Shown here one piece after another: positions 1 to 10,509 of a stretch of 30,699 nucleotides of DNA (the first letter of the stretch is position 1; each line of letters begins with the position of its first letter). The DNA comes from Pelargonium nanum (Eukaryota; Streptophyta; Magnoliopsida; Geraniales; Geraniaceae), in assembly GCA_036897485.1 (NCBI GenBank), contig JAYMTF010000751.1, forward strand, positions 1 to 30,699. Direction: 5' to 3'. Both the position numbers and the translations under genes were made by a program. Below the pieces are notes generated by a model. It did not search any database and was not told where the DNA came from. It saw only the letters and a program-made list of their open reading frames with translations.

Positions 1-195
1 ACTTTACTATATTATGGCACATTGTCTAGAGATCTTTATTTATTTTTAAATGTTTCTTTCGTGTCATGCAATTTCAGATATTGGTATTTTATTTTCCGGT
101 GATATTTAGCAGACTACTTGAACATTAATTTAACAATTAGCAGGATTATTGCTATGTATTATCTTATTAGAGGATTGCAGTCTATCACTCAGTTT

Positions 196-327
196 TGCTA
201 TCAAAGAGCCTTGACAATGAATCTTGGAAGTGCTTGTTTGGGGTCGCTTTTTGTTCCGACAATTGAAGCTCTGAGAATTGCCCACTTTGTATGCGTGAGG
301 TGTGGCTTAAATTACCTCTTTTGTTAG
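196..327 (+). pseudogene. Choline-transporter-like (CTL/PNS1 family) exon fragment
   Basis: The frame reads QRALTMNLGSACLGSLFVP followed by TIEALRIA. From memory of the family this resembles the late transmembrane segment of plant choline-transporter-like proteins, where a GSxCxGSLFVPxIEALR stretch is followed by RGLNLL. Here the continuation is disrupted: about 20 extra bases separate the IA codons from a recognisable GLNYL remnant. The intact protein would be a multi-pass membrane protein of several hundred residues; only about 40 residues are visible, and no other exon of this gene follows downstream. It may be the decayed end of a gene lying left of the window, or a captured fragment. Assignment rests on motif recall, so confidence is moderate. 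Confidence 0.5.
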
Positions 328-361
328 CTAGTTTTTTGTCTTTTTTTTATACGCTGAATGA

Positions 362-552
362 AAATGGCTTTTAATGTCAGGAAAATATGCTATGAGAGAG
401 GAATAAGCAATATGACACAATCATAGGCATTTAGGAAACCATATGAACAGGTTGGCCAAACTCTAAATGGCTTTTAATGTCAGGCCAAAGTTTTGTTTGA
501 TGTAAATGGAAATTTTTGCAGGCATTTAGGAAACTCTATGAATAGGTTGGCC
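362..552 (+). repeat. Local tandem duplication, about 100 bp unit
   Basis: Two blocks occur twice in the same order. The block AAATGGCTTTTAATGTCAGG is at 362-381 and again at 465-484. The DCC-like block starting GCATTTAGGAAAC is at 427-457 and again at 522-552. This is a roughly 100-bp direct duplication that copied the start of the DCC-like exon. The first exon copy keeps a CAG codon where the second has TAG. Confidence 0.75.
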
Positions 553-587
553 TTGGATGGGTTGATGCTATTGCCAAATATGAACCA
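522..587 (+). pseudogene. DCC-family thiol-disulfide oxidoreductase exon fragment
   Basis: A 66-base exon-like piece has an AG acceptor just before it (520-521) and a GTAAGT donor just after (588-593). It reads AFRKLYE, a stop, then VGLGWVDAIAKYEP. This resembles the EAFRxLYExVGLGWVYAxTKYEP segment of plant DUF393/DCC proteins, as recalled. The in-frame TAG sits where the upstream duplicate at 427 has CAG (Gln), consistent with a C-to-T change. No other DCC exon is present, so this is a relic. Intact family members are small proteins with a DxxCxxC active site, which is absent here. Confidence 0.6.
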
Positions 588-593
588 GTAAGT

Positions 594-1100
594 CCTCTAA
601 ATTTTCATAAGATTACTTGAGCTTTCTTGGTGGCCTAACAGATGGATAACATTTGTGCATAAAATGCTCTCTCTTCTCACAAAGCCACCTATATATAGTC
701 TCCATTGTGTTGTCTGTCTATATATCTATATCCTAATCTCTTTTATGTAGTGATTCCAGTAGCTCTCTCTTAATTCTTCTAAACTTTAGAAAAAAAAAAA
801 GTAATATGATTAGCTTTCAGCATAAATGTACATTGACAACCAGTGAGCCTCATTTGGATTTGATGTTATTATTTGTCACTAAGTTAATGGTATTTCTCTG
901 TTTCAGTAACTATCATATTGCTATTCTTTTAAAAGTGATTGTTATCATTCAGCTACATATAAATCATCACATTGAATGCAACGTAACTGTTGTAGCGTGC
1001 TGTTATTTTGAGGCTTCACTTGTTTATGATGCATGTGACTTCCTATTTACTGATTATTGGAGCAATAAGCTAGTTTTTCTCATCTTTCTTTTATGACTGA
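594..1100. other. Non-coding stretch before the truncated SUMO-like copy
   Basis: No credible coding region. From about 840 onward it aligns with intron 1 of the complete SUMO-like gene: the shared block CTACATATAAATCATCACAT lies here and again at about 4487. It is therefore the remnant of intron 1 of the upstream copy. Open frames in it are chance. Confidence 0.6.
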
Positions 1101-1780
1101 ATGAAGCATTCTACATTACGCTTCCGCATCAAGCGATGTTCAAAGCTGCAAAAGCTGATGGATGCTTATTGTCAGCAAAAGTTGTTATCAGATTCTAGTA
1201 CATTGCAGTTCCTCTATGAAGGCCATCGCATTGTAAAGAAAGATACGCCAGAAAAGGTAAGCTTCTATTACAGTTGAGTAGTTACTCTTGAATAAAAAAA
1301 TGAAGCACGCTTTCATAGTCTTCACCAGACATGTTGTTTTTGAACATGGTAACCAATTTTACAACATTTTGAAACTAGCGATGACATTTATAGTCTTTCC
1401 CACATTGTAGATAACCCATAGTGGACCATCATCAAACTAGTATAATTGCCTTTGTATGGCAACAATATTGTTACTTACTATACACAGTTTCGAAGAAATT
1501 TAAGGTGATATGTTTAGTTCAGGCTGTTTAGCTATAAATATAACGAGTAGCAACTACTATAATATGATGTGCAGCTTGGTATGAAGGATGGTGATGAAAT
1601 CGAAGCCCTACAACATCATACTGGAGGTGGCTCTGAGTTGGTTCAAAGTGCAGCAGGTAGAGATGTGTAGTTACAGTTGATAATACATTACATCATTGAC
1701 CTAACTTGTGTCTATGCAAAATTATTGAGCCCTACTTAATCTTAGCTTGATATTTTACCATTATGCTGTGTAAAACAGAT
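840..1780 (+). repeat. Segmental duplication, upstream copy (partner about 4355-5170)
   Basis: From the CTCATTTGGATTTGATG block through SUMO exons 2 and 3 to a 3' flank containing ACCATTATGCTG, this segment is collinear with 4355-5170. Intron 2 differs in length (318 bases here, 209 there). The two copies are about 3.5 kb apart, in direct orientation. Non-coding parts are still recognisable but clearly diverged, so the duplication is neither very recent nor ancient. Confidence 0.8.
1101..1670 (+). pseudogene. SUMO-like gene copy lacking exon 1 (exons 2 and 3 only)
   Basis: Exon 2 (1107-1256, AG acceptor, GTAAGC donor) encodes RFRIKRCSKLQKLMDAYC and LQFLYEGHRIVKKDTPEK. Exon 3 (1575-1670) encodes LGMKDGDEIEALQHHTGGG followed by SELVQSAAGRDV and a stop. 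These match the SUMO beta-grasp fold: FRIK strand, helix KLMxAYC, LYEGHRI strand, and the di-glycine used for conjugation. Both exons are open and splice in phase. No exon like the first exon of the downstream copy (encoding PHLIDLKLND) is present upstream, so the first beta strand is missing. An ATG at 1101 lies in frame two codons before the acceptor, so an unspliced transcript could give an 83-residue truncated product. I call it a partial gene, probably non-functional, although the open frames are well preserved. Confidence 0.75.
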
Positions 1781-1868
1781 CAATTCTTGCATAGCAAAAC
1801 TGCTTTACTATTACATTGCTGTTCTGCTCAGTCAGATGTTTATTTAACTGAATATTAGTGGTCAGCAG

Positions 1869-1898
1869 ATATATATATATATGTGCGCGCGCGCGCGC
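1869..1898. repeat. Compound (AT)n-(GC)n microsatellite
   Basis: An alternating AT run (1869-1882) is joined through GTGC to an alternating GC run ending near 1898. Pure alternating purine-pyrimidine tracts of this kind can adopt Z-DNA and are unusual in a region this AT-rich. Confidence 0.9.
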
Positions 1899-1899
1899 A

Positions 1900-2960
1900 A
1901 GATTCGGCCTTCTGCGAGCCATAGTATCCGATCATAGAACTCAATTCCACCAAAAGTTCAAGGATCTATGTAACCCCAAAATTGAACTGACTTTTCAATT
2001 TTGACATATAGGTTATTATTTTTTGTTTTTTTAACAAACTACATTGTGTAAGATAATAATTTAGAACTCAAATTGAACCTATTCATATGGAGAATTTTTT
2101 GAAAAGTAAACACTTGCTTATGTGACTAATAAAAAATACATATATAGAAGATGGTTACAAGCTAGAGTAAAATTGTTTGGCTAATTGTTTTCTCCAACAG
2201 AGCTTTTGTTCAATTTCTACAAGAGTTAAATGCTTACTGCAAGAACAAAAAATAGCTTTTAAATAGTAGGATTTCAAACTTTGTCCTTCCACCATTGAAA
2301 CGCGACAACATTTTACGTTATCTTTTGTTATTTTCAAGTTTGGATCAATGTTTACGTGGTTTTGTTTGTTGCTTTTGAAATGTACATGTGTAAAAATCTA
2401 ACTTACAATCAAGCCAGTATTACATGTGATACATGATTGAAAGAAAGGAGAAAATCATTTGTTACAAAACAAAGGTTTGAGCAGCAAACATCAGTTGCTG
2501 AAAAGAAGAAGAAAACACATTATATGGTCGGCCAAATTTATTTTTTGGTCAACCTCATACAATTGATGGTTGACCACACAATGTAATGACTGTAGTTTGA
2601 TGTTCAGCCATTATTATGTGTATTGTTATTTTGATTTTTACAACATTTTAAAAAATATTTTACTCATTTTTCTACCAAACTATCATTTCATGAAAATACA
2701 TTAACAAACCTCTATTGTTATCAAATTTCACCAAATAATACATCAAATGTCTGTATATACTTAAAAGATATTTATCTTCTTCTACCCAATAAATCTTTTG
2801 AGTTTAGAGTTACCAAACAAACACTTATTAGTTATTACTACCCAAACATCCTTACTTTTACCACCTACCTTCTACTCCACAATTTAATTTTCAGACATGA
2901 ATCAATGGACTTGACACTCACACCTCTGCTCTATCATCAACTTCATTACGTAAACTGAAG
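1900..2960. other. Intergenic stretch between the SUMO-like copies
   Basis: I see no gene. At 2527-2576 there is a short inverted pair (GGTCAACC and GGTTGACC) that may be part of an old foldback element, but I cannot define its ends. The rest is AT-rich and unassigned. Confidence 0.5.
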
Positions 2961-2970
2961 CACAAAACAG

Positions 2971-2977
2971 TATATAA
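2971..2977 (+). promoter_or_regulatory. Candidate TATA box of the SUMO-like gene
   Basis: TATATAA lies about 180 bases upstream of the ATG at 3156. If used, transcription would start near 3000 and give a 5' leader of about 155 bases with CT-rich tracts, which is normal for a plant gene. AT-rich context makes chance matches common. Confidence 0.4.
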
Positions 2978-3022
2978 TTAAATAAATAATTATTTTCAAA
3001 CTCATGTGCAGTGAGAGAGCGA

Positions 3023-3028
3023 CACGTG
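3023..3028 (+). promoter_or_regulatory. G-box (CACGTG) upstream of the SUMO-like gene
   Basis: The palindrome CACGTG sits in the context GACACGTGG, which also fits an ABRE core (ACGTGG). Such sites bind bZIP and bHLH factors and are linked to ABA or light responses. It is about 130 bases before the ATG, so it is either core promoter or leader, depending on the true start. Confidence 0.45.
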
Positions 3029-3155
3029 GAGAGAGATGAGGTCACTCTACATCAGAAATAGAAACCTCTGTTTCTTGCTGAGGAGTGAGTAGCTTTCTTT
3101 TTCTTTACCTCTCTGTTTCTCTCTGTTTGGATCTTGAACGTGCGGTGGTCGGAAA

Positions 3156-5062
3156 ATGTCTTGCTCCGGTGAAAAGAGGAAGCTCACAGACATGGATAAT
3201 GATAAGCAACAACCTCACTTGATCGATCTCAAGCTCAATGATCAGGTTCATTTCTCTCCATTCTCTCTTGTTTTGTTACATATTCAAATCAAAATGCATG
3301 TTTCTTTTTTTGAAAGATCTCATCTTTTTTTCTTCTTCTTCTTTTAAAGATTGCATTTTTATTCAACTGCTTATGCAGCTTTTACTCTCTATTTTAGCTT
3401 CCTAATTCTTTCAGTTTTTTTTATAAAAAAAAAAAAACTGTAGAGACTTGTGTTTATGTTTTGTAATGTTTTATCAGCTGGGTAGCAAAATGGTAGCATC
3501 CTTGTTCAGTTGCAGTTATGCATATGTAGTCAGAACTGGTGAAAACAGAAAGTGGTACTTTGGTTGTAACTGGAGCTGACAATTCATGCATGATGTGTTA
3601 GTGTCGTGCTGAAGAAGATTGTTTGTGCATTGCATGACTCGACACAACACGTTTAGTAATAGTGGTGCATGACCTGACACGAACAAAACACAATATTAGT
3701 ATTAATTTACAACCATGTCCTTAAGTGTGTGTTGGATGTATTGGGCGTGCCGGCCGTGCCACAACATGACTAATTAATCATGCATGCGAGTTTTGGAGGC
3801 TCAACACGAACACTACACAATTACAAAATGTATGAGCCCGAACGAGCTAATTTCATGTCTGAGTTATATATGACACAAATTGCCATCTCTGGTTGTAACA
3901 GTTATACAGAGTTACAGTTTGGCAGTAATTTATTTTTGGTTATATCATTCATTTGTTTTTGGTAATCTTGATTTTGGGCCTTTGGGTACATGGTAGTAGC
4001 ATTTTAAGATTATTAGGTTATTAAAATGGAGACTTAATTGCTCTCGGATTCATGTTTTTGGACTTGCAGAAACACTAGTCTCAAATTTACTACAGAAACC
4101 GTAAAACTTGTCTGATATTTGAAACAAAAACAAAGTTGAATATGAAGTAGATAATCTAGTATTTGCTGTGATTTGAAGAGGTTAATTAACTAGGTGAATA
4201 GATTCTTCAGGTGATAGTGTCACTTTTGATCTCTCTCAAATTCTGTGAAAGAACGTAGATTTGTTGGATAATATAGTCCCAAAATGTTCCGTTCATTGTT
4301 CACTTTTTTTCCTTCTGCAACTGTTTCTTGATCAATGACAACAAAGGCATTATCGTCATCTCATTTGGATTTGATGATATTGTTGTAAAGTTATGGTAAT
4401 TCACTGTTTCAGTAACTTTCATTTTTTTTTTTTGAAAGCCAGTAACTTTCATTTTGGTTCTCTTTAAATTGATTGTTGTAATTCAGCTACATATAAATCA
4501 TCACATTGAATGCTATGTAACTTGTTTATGACGCATACGACTTCATATCATCTGATTAATTGCAGCAATAAGCTAGTTTTTCTGATCTTTCTTTATACGA
4601 CTGAATATAGCATTATACATTGCACTACCGCATCAATCGTTGTTTCAAGCTACAAAAGTTGATGGATAAATATTGTGAGCGAAAGCAGTTGGACCCCGAT
4701 ACATTGCAGTTCCTCTATGAAGGCCATCGCATCAAAAAGAGAGATACACCAGAAAAGGTAAGCTTCTGATACTTTCTTCGGACTTCGTATCATCTTCCCT
4801 AGAGAATTCATTTCCAGAACATGGTACAAATTTTACGACGTTTTGAAACTAAAATCTTCCTGCATTCTATAATTGCACGTTTACGACAGCATTGTTACGT
4901 GCTATACACATTTTTAATGAAGTTTGAGGTGATTTTTAACTCCAACTACTGTAATTTGATGCTCAGCTTGGCATGAAGGATGGGGATGAAATCGATGTCC
5001 TAACGCACTCTTCTGGCGGTGGTTTTGAGTTGATTCAGAATGCAGCAGCTGGGAATGTGTAG
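3156..5062 (+). CDS. SUMO: Divergent SUMO-like ubiquitin-family modifier (3 exons, 110 aa)
   Basis: Exons are 3156-3245, 4611-4757 and 4967-5062, all with GT-AG borders, phase 0, giving 110 residues. The N-terminus (MSCSGEKRKLTDMDNDKQQP) is a flexible tail; HLIDLKLND is the first beta strand. Then follow LHYRINR, the helix KLQKLMDKYC, TLQFLYEGHRIKKRDTPEKLG and MKDGDEIDVL. This matches the SUMO order of elements, including the KDGDEID loop typical of SUMO. The C-terminus is HSSGGG followed by FELIQNAAAGNV; processing after the double glycine at residues 96-97 would leave a mature modifier of about 97 residues. SUMO is attached to target lysines by SAE1/2, SCE1 and ligases, mainly in the nucleus. 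The sequence is clearly diverged from canonical plant SUMO1/2 (QTGG is SSGG, FRIK is YRIN), so it is a non-canonical isoform. An exon-1-less copy lies 3.5 kb upstream. Confidence 0.85.
3560..3880. repeat. Degenerate interspersed repeat in SUMO intron 1
   Basis: This part of the 1,365-base intron 1 has repeated short words such as CATGACTCGACACAACACG, CCTGACACGAACA and CAACACGAACACTACAC. CACGAACACGACACG-type strings are common in dispersed plant repeats. I cannot assign a family or exact ends. The remaining intron is AT-rich without further structure. Confidence 0.4.
4411..4455 (-). mobile_element. Minute LINE-tail insertion with target duplication
   Basis: The string AGTAACTTTCATTTT occurs at 4411-4425 and again at 4441-4455, separated only by a T run and TTTGAAAGCC. 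On the minus strand the insert reads GGCTTTCAAAA..., the same TTTCAAAAAA end seen on the LINE fragment at 23972. The upstream SUMO copy has the matching site at about 906 with a single AGTAACTATCAT, that is, an empty site. This fits a LINE insertion truncated to little more than its poly(A) tail. Confidence 0.6.
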
Positions 5063-5170
5063 TAGTTTCAGGTAGATGTTTCACTAATCTTAGTGACCAC
5101 CTGGTACCACTGCCACTTTTGAATGTTGTTCTTAATCTTATACCTTAACCATTATGCTGAGTGAAACAGG

Positions 5171-5498
5171 ATATTGATGATATTGATGCATCAGTACTAA
5201 ATTGAAATCAAAATATTATCCATGATATTGATGTAAAGAATTTGCACTACATTTCCTGATGCTGACATTGTCTTTAAAAATCATGCAAAACAATCACATA
5301 TGCTTACAAAAGACATGGTATTTTGGGATGTTAACCCCAGTTCAGTTGATCATCAAAAAAGACGACACTGTGCTTCAGACTTAAAAGGGCAGTATATGAT
5401 ATGATATGAGCCAGGCCAGGGAAGAAAATAAGACCAACATGCCAATTAAGCACCTTAAGTCATATTGGAGCATGCAGACCCACAATCCACTAGTCTCC
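5171..5498. other. Convergent 3' flanks of SUMO-like gene and ERD2
   Basis: The SUMO-like gene ends at 5062 on the plus strand and ERD2 ends at 5499 on the minus strand. The roughly 440 bases between them must hold both 3' untranslated regions and poly(A) sites. I see no coding potential. Confidence 0.6.
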
Positions 5499-8400
5499 TC
5501 AAGCTGGTAACTGGAGTTTTACATTGTTCTTCCAGCTGCATATCATTTTAACAAGCAATTACTAACTTATGCATGCATTCGTCAATGTATGTTGATTGAT
5601 AATTTAAGAATGAATGAATGTTTTACCTCTGGAAGTAGTAGTAGAAGAAATCAGCATAAAGTAATGTCTGAACCAGCCCAGAAATCCAAGCTGCAGCAAC
5701 ATAAACCATTGAATGAATTAAGGTATTTGTATTGATATGCTATGGAATAAATTGGAATGGATGGAGCGCAATTATGAAAGGGAGAAATTCATACTTATCC
5801 AATGCACGTAATGCTCCTCGGTGAAGTAGCGATAAATCCAGTTAAGTATGTACAGTGATCGGTATGCGCTGCATTTCAAAGTTAAGAAGGATAAGTACAC
5901 CAGTTGTGTCTCCAAGTAGCAACCCAAAAACAATAGAGCAACTAGATAGATCTCATGCAAATTTGTGTGATTCAATATAAAATGAGTAACAAATCACAAA
6001 TCTCCAGGGGTTCTTCTCATCTTCTTTCTTCCTTATAATTTGTATTTTACAAGATCAGTAGTTGAGCTACGAATTTCAGACAAGGATGCAGTATAAAGTA
6101 ATGTCAATCTGTGTAGTGCAGGAATATGAACGATAAATTTAACATATATTTCCATCTGTTTGACATGAAAAAGCAGTACAAGAAAAAAAAGTTTAGGGAT
6201 CAGATATATTTTTATACTGAAAACAGTAAACATACAGCTCTTACAATAATTCTGCAGCCAATCTTCAAACAAAAGATGAATCTAGAAAGATATAGCATAA
6301 CTACAATTTAATATAAGAAAACCTACAATGAAAAGCGTATGCATCTATGAGAAGGTACAAGATTCACAATTGAGGACAAAATACAAGAAAATGTTTTGCA
6401 TGTTGATGTACATCAGCAGTAAGAAAACACGGGAATGAAGCTGATTATATTAGGTTGCCTAAACGAGTATATAAAGTGGTCTTAGTCTTCAGGTAATAAT
6501 AATGTGTGACTGGATTGACCACTTCCATTCCACCAGAGGCAATAGGTAATTTAGCAACATTAATAATGAGGCACGAACGGCCAAGCACATAATTGTATCT
6601 CATTCTCACAACCTGTAAGTGAACTTCACGAGAAATGTACAATTCAAGTAATATGCCACCTCAGGTACCATATCTCGAATAAACAGGGTTATGAAAGGAT
6701 AGTAATATTTATCATACTACTTGAAAAGAAAATTAATAGTGTCCCATAATACTTTTGAGAATTTAGCAATCCAATTTCTTGATAACTATATATTGTATAG
6801 GACAGATTCTAAAGGAATACAAGTTTTTTAGTCGAGGGTCAAGCCTACTCCTATTGTTCAAAAGATCTATTGCTTATGCTGAACTTATTTTTAGCAGTGG
6901 GCACATGTATGGATGGATAATCATAACTAGACCTGATATAAACCCAAGTCAACAAAATTAGGTTAGTCTATTTTTTTCTAGGAAGTGCACTATTTGATCT
7001 CGCAAACATTGAAGGAAATATTGTAAGGAAGTTAGTCTCTTCTTAGCAACTATTAACTTTAATTTCATATCTCACAAATTTACAAAGATCCAAACTGAGC
7101 ACTAACTACTTGACTCCTTTTTCCTCCTTTTCTTTCCTCCAGCATTTCTAACTCCAAGTTCCAACTAACATGGTAGTAAAAGGCCTAGTTGAGTAAAACA
7201 CATGAAATCCTAAAAGGGTGTAAATCAACTGCAGATTGCATTGGATTATGCATACAAATTTCTTCACCTTTTGAGCCCTAGCATGTTTGGGATTGGTTCC
7301 ATTAACAGACTCATACAGAGAGGAAAAAATAAACAGCTAAAATTCTTAGATTTCCTTGACAATAGAAGAAACTTGTATAGTTTATAGAAATTATGCCTTG
7401 ACACAATATTTTAAAGACATTATATATTCAAAGGACTCAGAAGGTCAAGAAAAAAATAAATCACAGAATCACTGCTAATTCTCTTGCATGTTTATGTTTT
7501 CTAGTCATCAAATGAGAGCAAAAAGTTGTAAATCTGACCTGACTCCAACTATCTACCTTCTCTACCATATGAAAGAAAAGCTTATCTTTAAAGTTATTCT
7601 TTTGGTCCAATCCTTATTAGTTTTATCTCCAACAAATGATTACCCTTCTCGTGAAAATAGCGACCTTCATATTAATAAATTTTAATATATTGCAATTTAT
7701 AAATAATTTTCTGATGCAAGCTTTCTGCCTTCTCTTTGGTTTAGTCTAGACATTTTCATCTTTGTGTACAATTTCCCAAAACTAAACTGTTTTTTTTCCA
7801 TTGTGATATATCCTTGTCCAGAAATTAAGAACGAGAAATTATTTTGCAAGAATATGAAGATGACAATGCATGAATGCACAAAACAAAATCAGGGGAAAAG
7901 GAGACATCAAGTTGAACTCCTAAACCGAACTGTCATGGGAAGCAAATAAATAAAAAGTTCAAAGATATATTATCATAATCCTGAAACTCCATTGATGAGA
8001 ACTATTAACATGAAAAAATAAACATAACTTTTATTTAACAATGGCTGGTTCAAAATCAAAACAAGAATATTGGAACAGAGAGAATACCCAAGTAGAAAGA
8101 TATATTGTCCTGTCAAGTTGTCAATGTTTCTTGTCCTTTGTAACAGTACAAGCTGAGGAAGTATGGCAACAGCTTCCAAGTACAGGGAAAATGTCCACAT
8201 AATCTGTTCAAACATGTTCGTAAGAAACCTATGAGTATCTAATAAGGTCAAAGTATGGTTAAAATACAATTTGAATTGTTGTCTCTTTACGTTGAAGTAT
8301 TAATATGGCCATCCACAGCTACTCAATATTTACAACTAATGAACTAGAATGAAACAATCAATAACTAAGTACTCAATACCAATCAAGTAGAAATATATTT

Positions 8401-10119
8401 GTACCTCTTTGAAGGTAAAATTCTCATGTATGACCAGAGCCAAAAGCACACAAGGGATTACAAGGAAAAAATGGCGAAAGGTGTCCTGGTCCTTGTCATA
8501 AGATCTACGAACAATCTTGTGGCGTCGTATGTACCAAACGATTGAGAAAGAGCTTCCCAAAAATATTAACTTCATTACAGTATTGTAAACTGAGATAAAA
8601 TTAGTGAATATATCCAAGTAGCGACAGGCGAAGACAAGAGCATAGAGTTCTTGAGTCTTCAAAGAAACACCTGCAAACATATATGAAGTCAAAAACCATA
8701 GTATGTAGCAGTCCTAAGACAGCTGATGACAGAAGAAAATCCATAAGATAAGTTATAGAAAAAACAAATCCTTATCATATACATCAAGAATGGGATGAAG
8801 GACAATAGGATAGATTATAGTATAATAGTAAATTTACCTCAAGATTATTATGTGTGCAAATGTGTGGATACACTTAAATATGGCACTAAATTTCACAAAA
8901 AATCAATATCGAAGTCTGAGAAGAACTTATTTGAATTCCAAACAACTAAAAAAATGTAGACCGGCTCAGACTCTTGAATTCTTCAAACACATCTTGTGTT
9001 TGTCATATAAAACAATATGGTACTATATAAACACCCACACGGATACACCCATCGCGAACGCACAAAAGGTAGATCTCATTTCATATTCCTAGCAAACAAC
9101 TGCAAGATTGAAAAATCTTCTGTTCTAGTGAACCCCATCTACTGCCTTTGAGAACTAAACATAACATGTTGCTTTATTCAATACGCATATCCCAAAGCGA
9201 AAAAGAAAAAAAAAACTAACAACAATAACAACCAAGCCATTTTCAAACAAAGTTGGGGTCGGCTACATGAATCCTTTTACAAAATTCATAGGCATCTTCA
9301 CTTGAATTCTTCTCATCCTCTCCATCCTACCAAATATTATCTCCTCCATTAAGTCATGCATTATCCTATCTTTTCTTATTACTTCTTTCCATGTTCACTT
9401 AGACCTGCCACTACTCCTTTTAGTGAATAAAACTGAAACTGAGGAGAAAATATCAACTACTAATCTTCCCACCTGTCTAAATCTCTACAAAGCATTCCCT
9501 CATAACCTCTCAATAACTACATAAGTCAGCTACATATATACTACCTATTTGTTCTTTTTCCCAAATGGAAGTTAGGGTGTCAACACTATCATCCATTACA
9601 AAACCTAAACTTCACACATCAGATGCCAACAAAGTTATCAAAATTTAAGCAATTTCTTGAAATCATCCAAAACCAAAGACTAACCACAAAAGACTTCTCT
9701 CACATCATTATGCAATGATGCCACATTTGTTTCCATACTCTGCCCACAACTTCATATAACAACTATTCAAGCTCTATTTGGTTTCATACAAATGTAAAAC
9801 AAATTAAAAAACATCAAACCTATAACTACCCTCTGAATGTGAAACAATTTCCATTCAGATGAGCCTAATTCAAGCCTTCTGGAAACCAAAATCCCACCTC
9901 CTATTTTCACCTTCCTCAGATTTTTCACCAACAAAACAATCCAAAAAGGTCAAAAGGGAAGCAACCCAATTCTAGATTCACAAATACACAGTTCAGTACA
10001 GTAAATAGAAAAAAATTATGGTACGTACCAGCACAAGATTTGATGGTGTGGATCTTGAGAAGCAAAACGAGAACGCTGGCCAAATGGGTCATATCCCCAG
10101 CTAACCTGAATATATTCAT
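5499..10119 (-). CDS. ERD2: ER lumen protein-retaining receptor (KDEL/HDEL receptor)
   Basis: Six exons on the minus strand: 10119-10029, 8670-8405, 8203-8088, 5868-5795, 5690-5627 and 5535-5499. All have GT-AG borders and agree in phase, giving 215 residues, the usual length for plant ERD2. It starts MNIFRLAGDMTHLASVLVLL and ends SWKNNVKLQLPA. It is a seven-helix membrane protein that captures escaped ER proteins carrying C-terminal K/HDEL in the Golgi and returns them by COPI carriers. Ligand-pocket residues known from the family are present: R5, R47, D50, E129, Y160, N167, W168 and R171 (plant numbering, two above human). RRHKIVRRSYDKDQDTFRH is the conserved cytosolic and fourth-helix region. 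One unusual residue is T in HWITW, usually P, created across the intron 4 junction. The last exon is only 37 bases. Intron 1 (1,358 bases) contains a LINE tail; intron 3 is 2,219 bases without further recognisable content. Confidence 0.95.
9213..9425 (-). mobile_element. RTE-type LINE 3' fragment in ERD2 intron 1
   Basis: On the minus strand the frame reads GRSK, a stop, TWKEVIRKD and then RIMHDLMEEI, followed by a sequence ending near GATTCATGTAGCCGACCCCA and a (TTG)n-like tail (TTGGTTGTTATTGTTG). This resembles the C-terminal end of plant RTE-clade reverse transcriptases (GRPxxTWxEVVRKD ... HVADP) with the TTG microsatellite end typical of the clade. It is 5'-truncated and decayed. It lies in the same orientation as ERD2. 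Confidence 0.65.
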
Positions 10120-10509
10120 TTTAGGAGTTTTTGGGTTTTTCCTCTACACCGAAATGACGAATCGTAGGAGGGTGTGTTGATTGGATCAACAAGGAAAATA
10201 GTTTCTCGGAAAGATCTGGCAGAGAAGGACCAGATCTCCGACCGATCAAACCAAACGACGGAAAGGAATTTCTTTAGCAGGAAACACAGATTTTGTTTCC
10301 CGCGATAGCAGGAGAGAGCACAACACAACGCAATTGGGAAATCAAAATAACGGTATCAGTTCGACCAGATGCGGATTTGGACCGGGTTTTCGCTATATAA
10401 CATGCGAAATGGAATTTTCTATTTATTTATTTATATTTTCAAGTAAATTTTATAGATATGACCACCCAAGTGAACACATACTTTTATTTTTTTTACACAT
10501 TGTGTTGTA

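Noticed and set aside
806-1096. 96-codon plus-strand frame before the truncated SUMO-like copy
   Set aside because: It corresponds to intron 1 of the complete copy and is not conserved as coding there.
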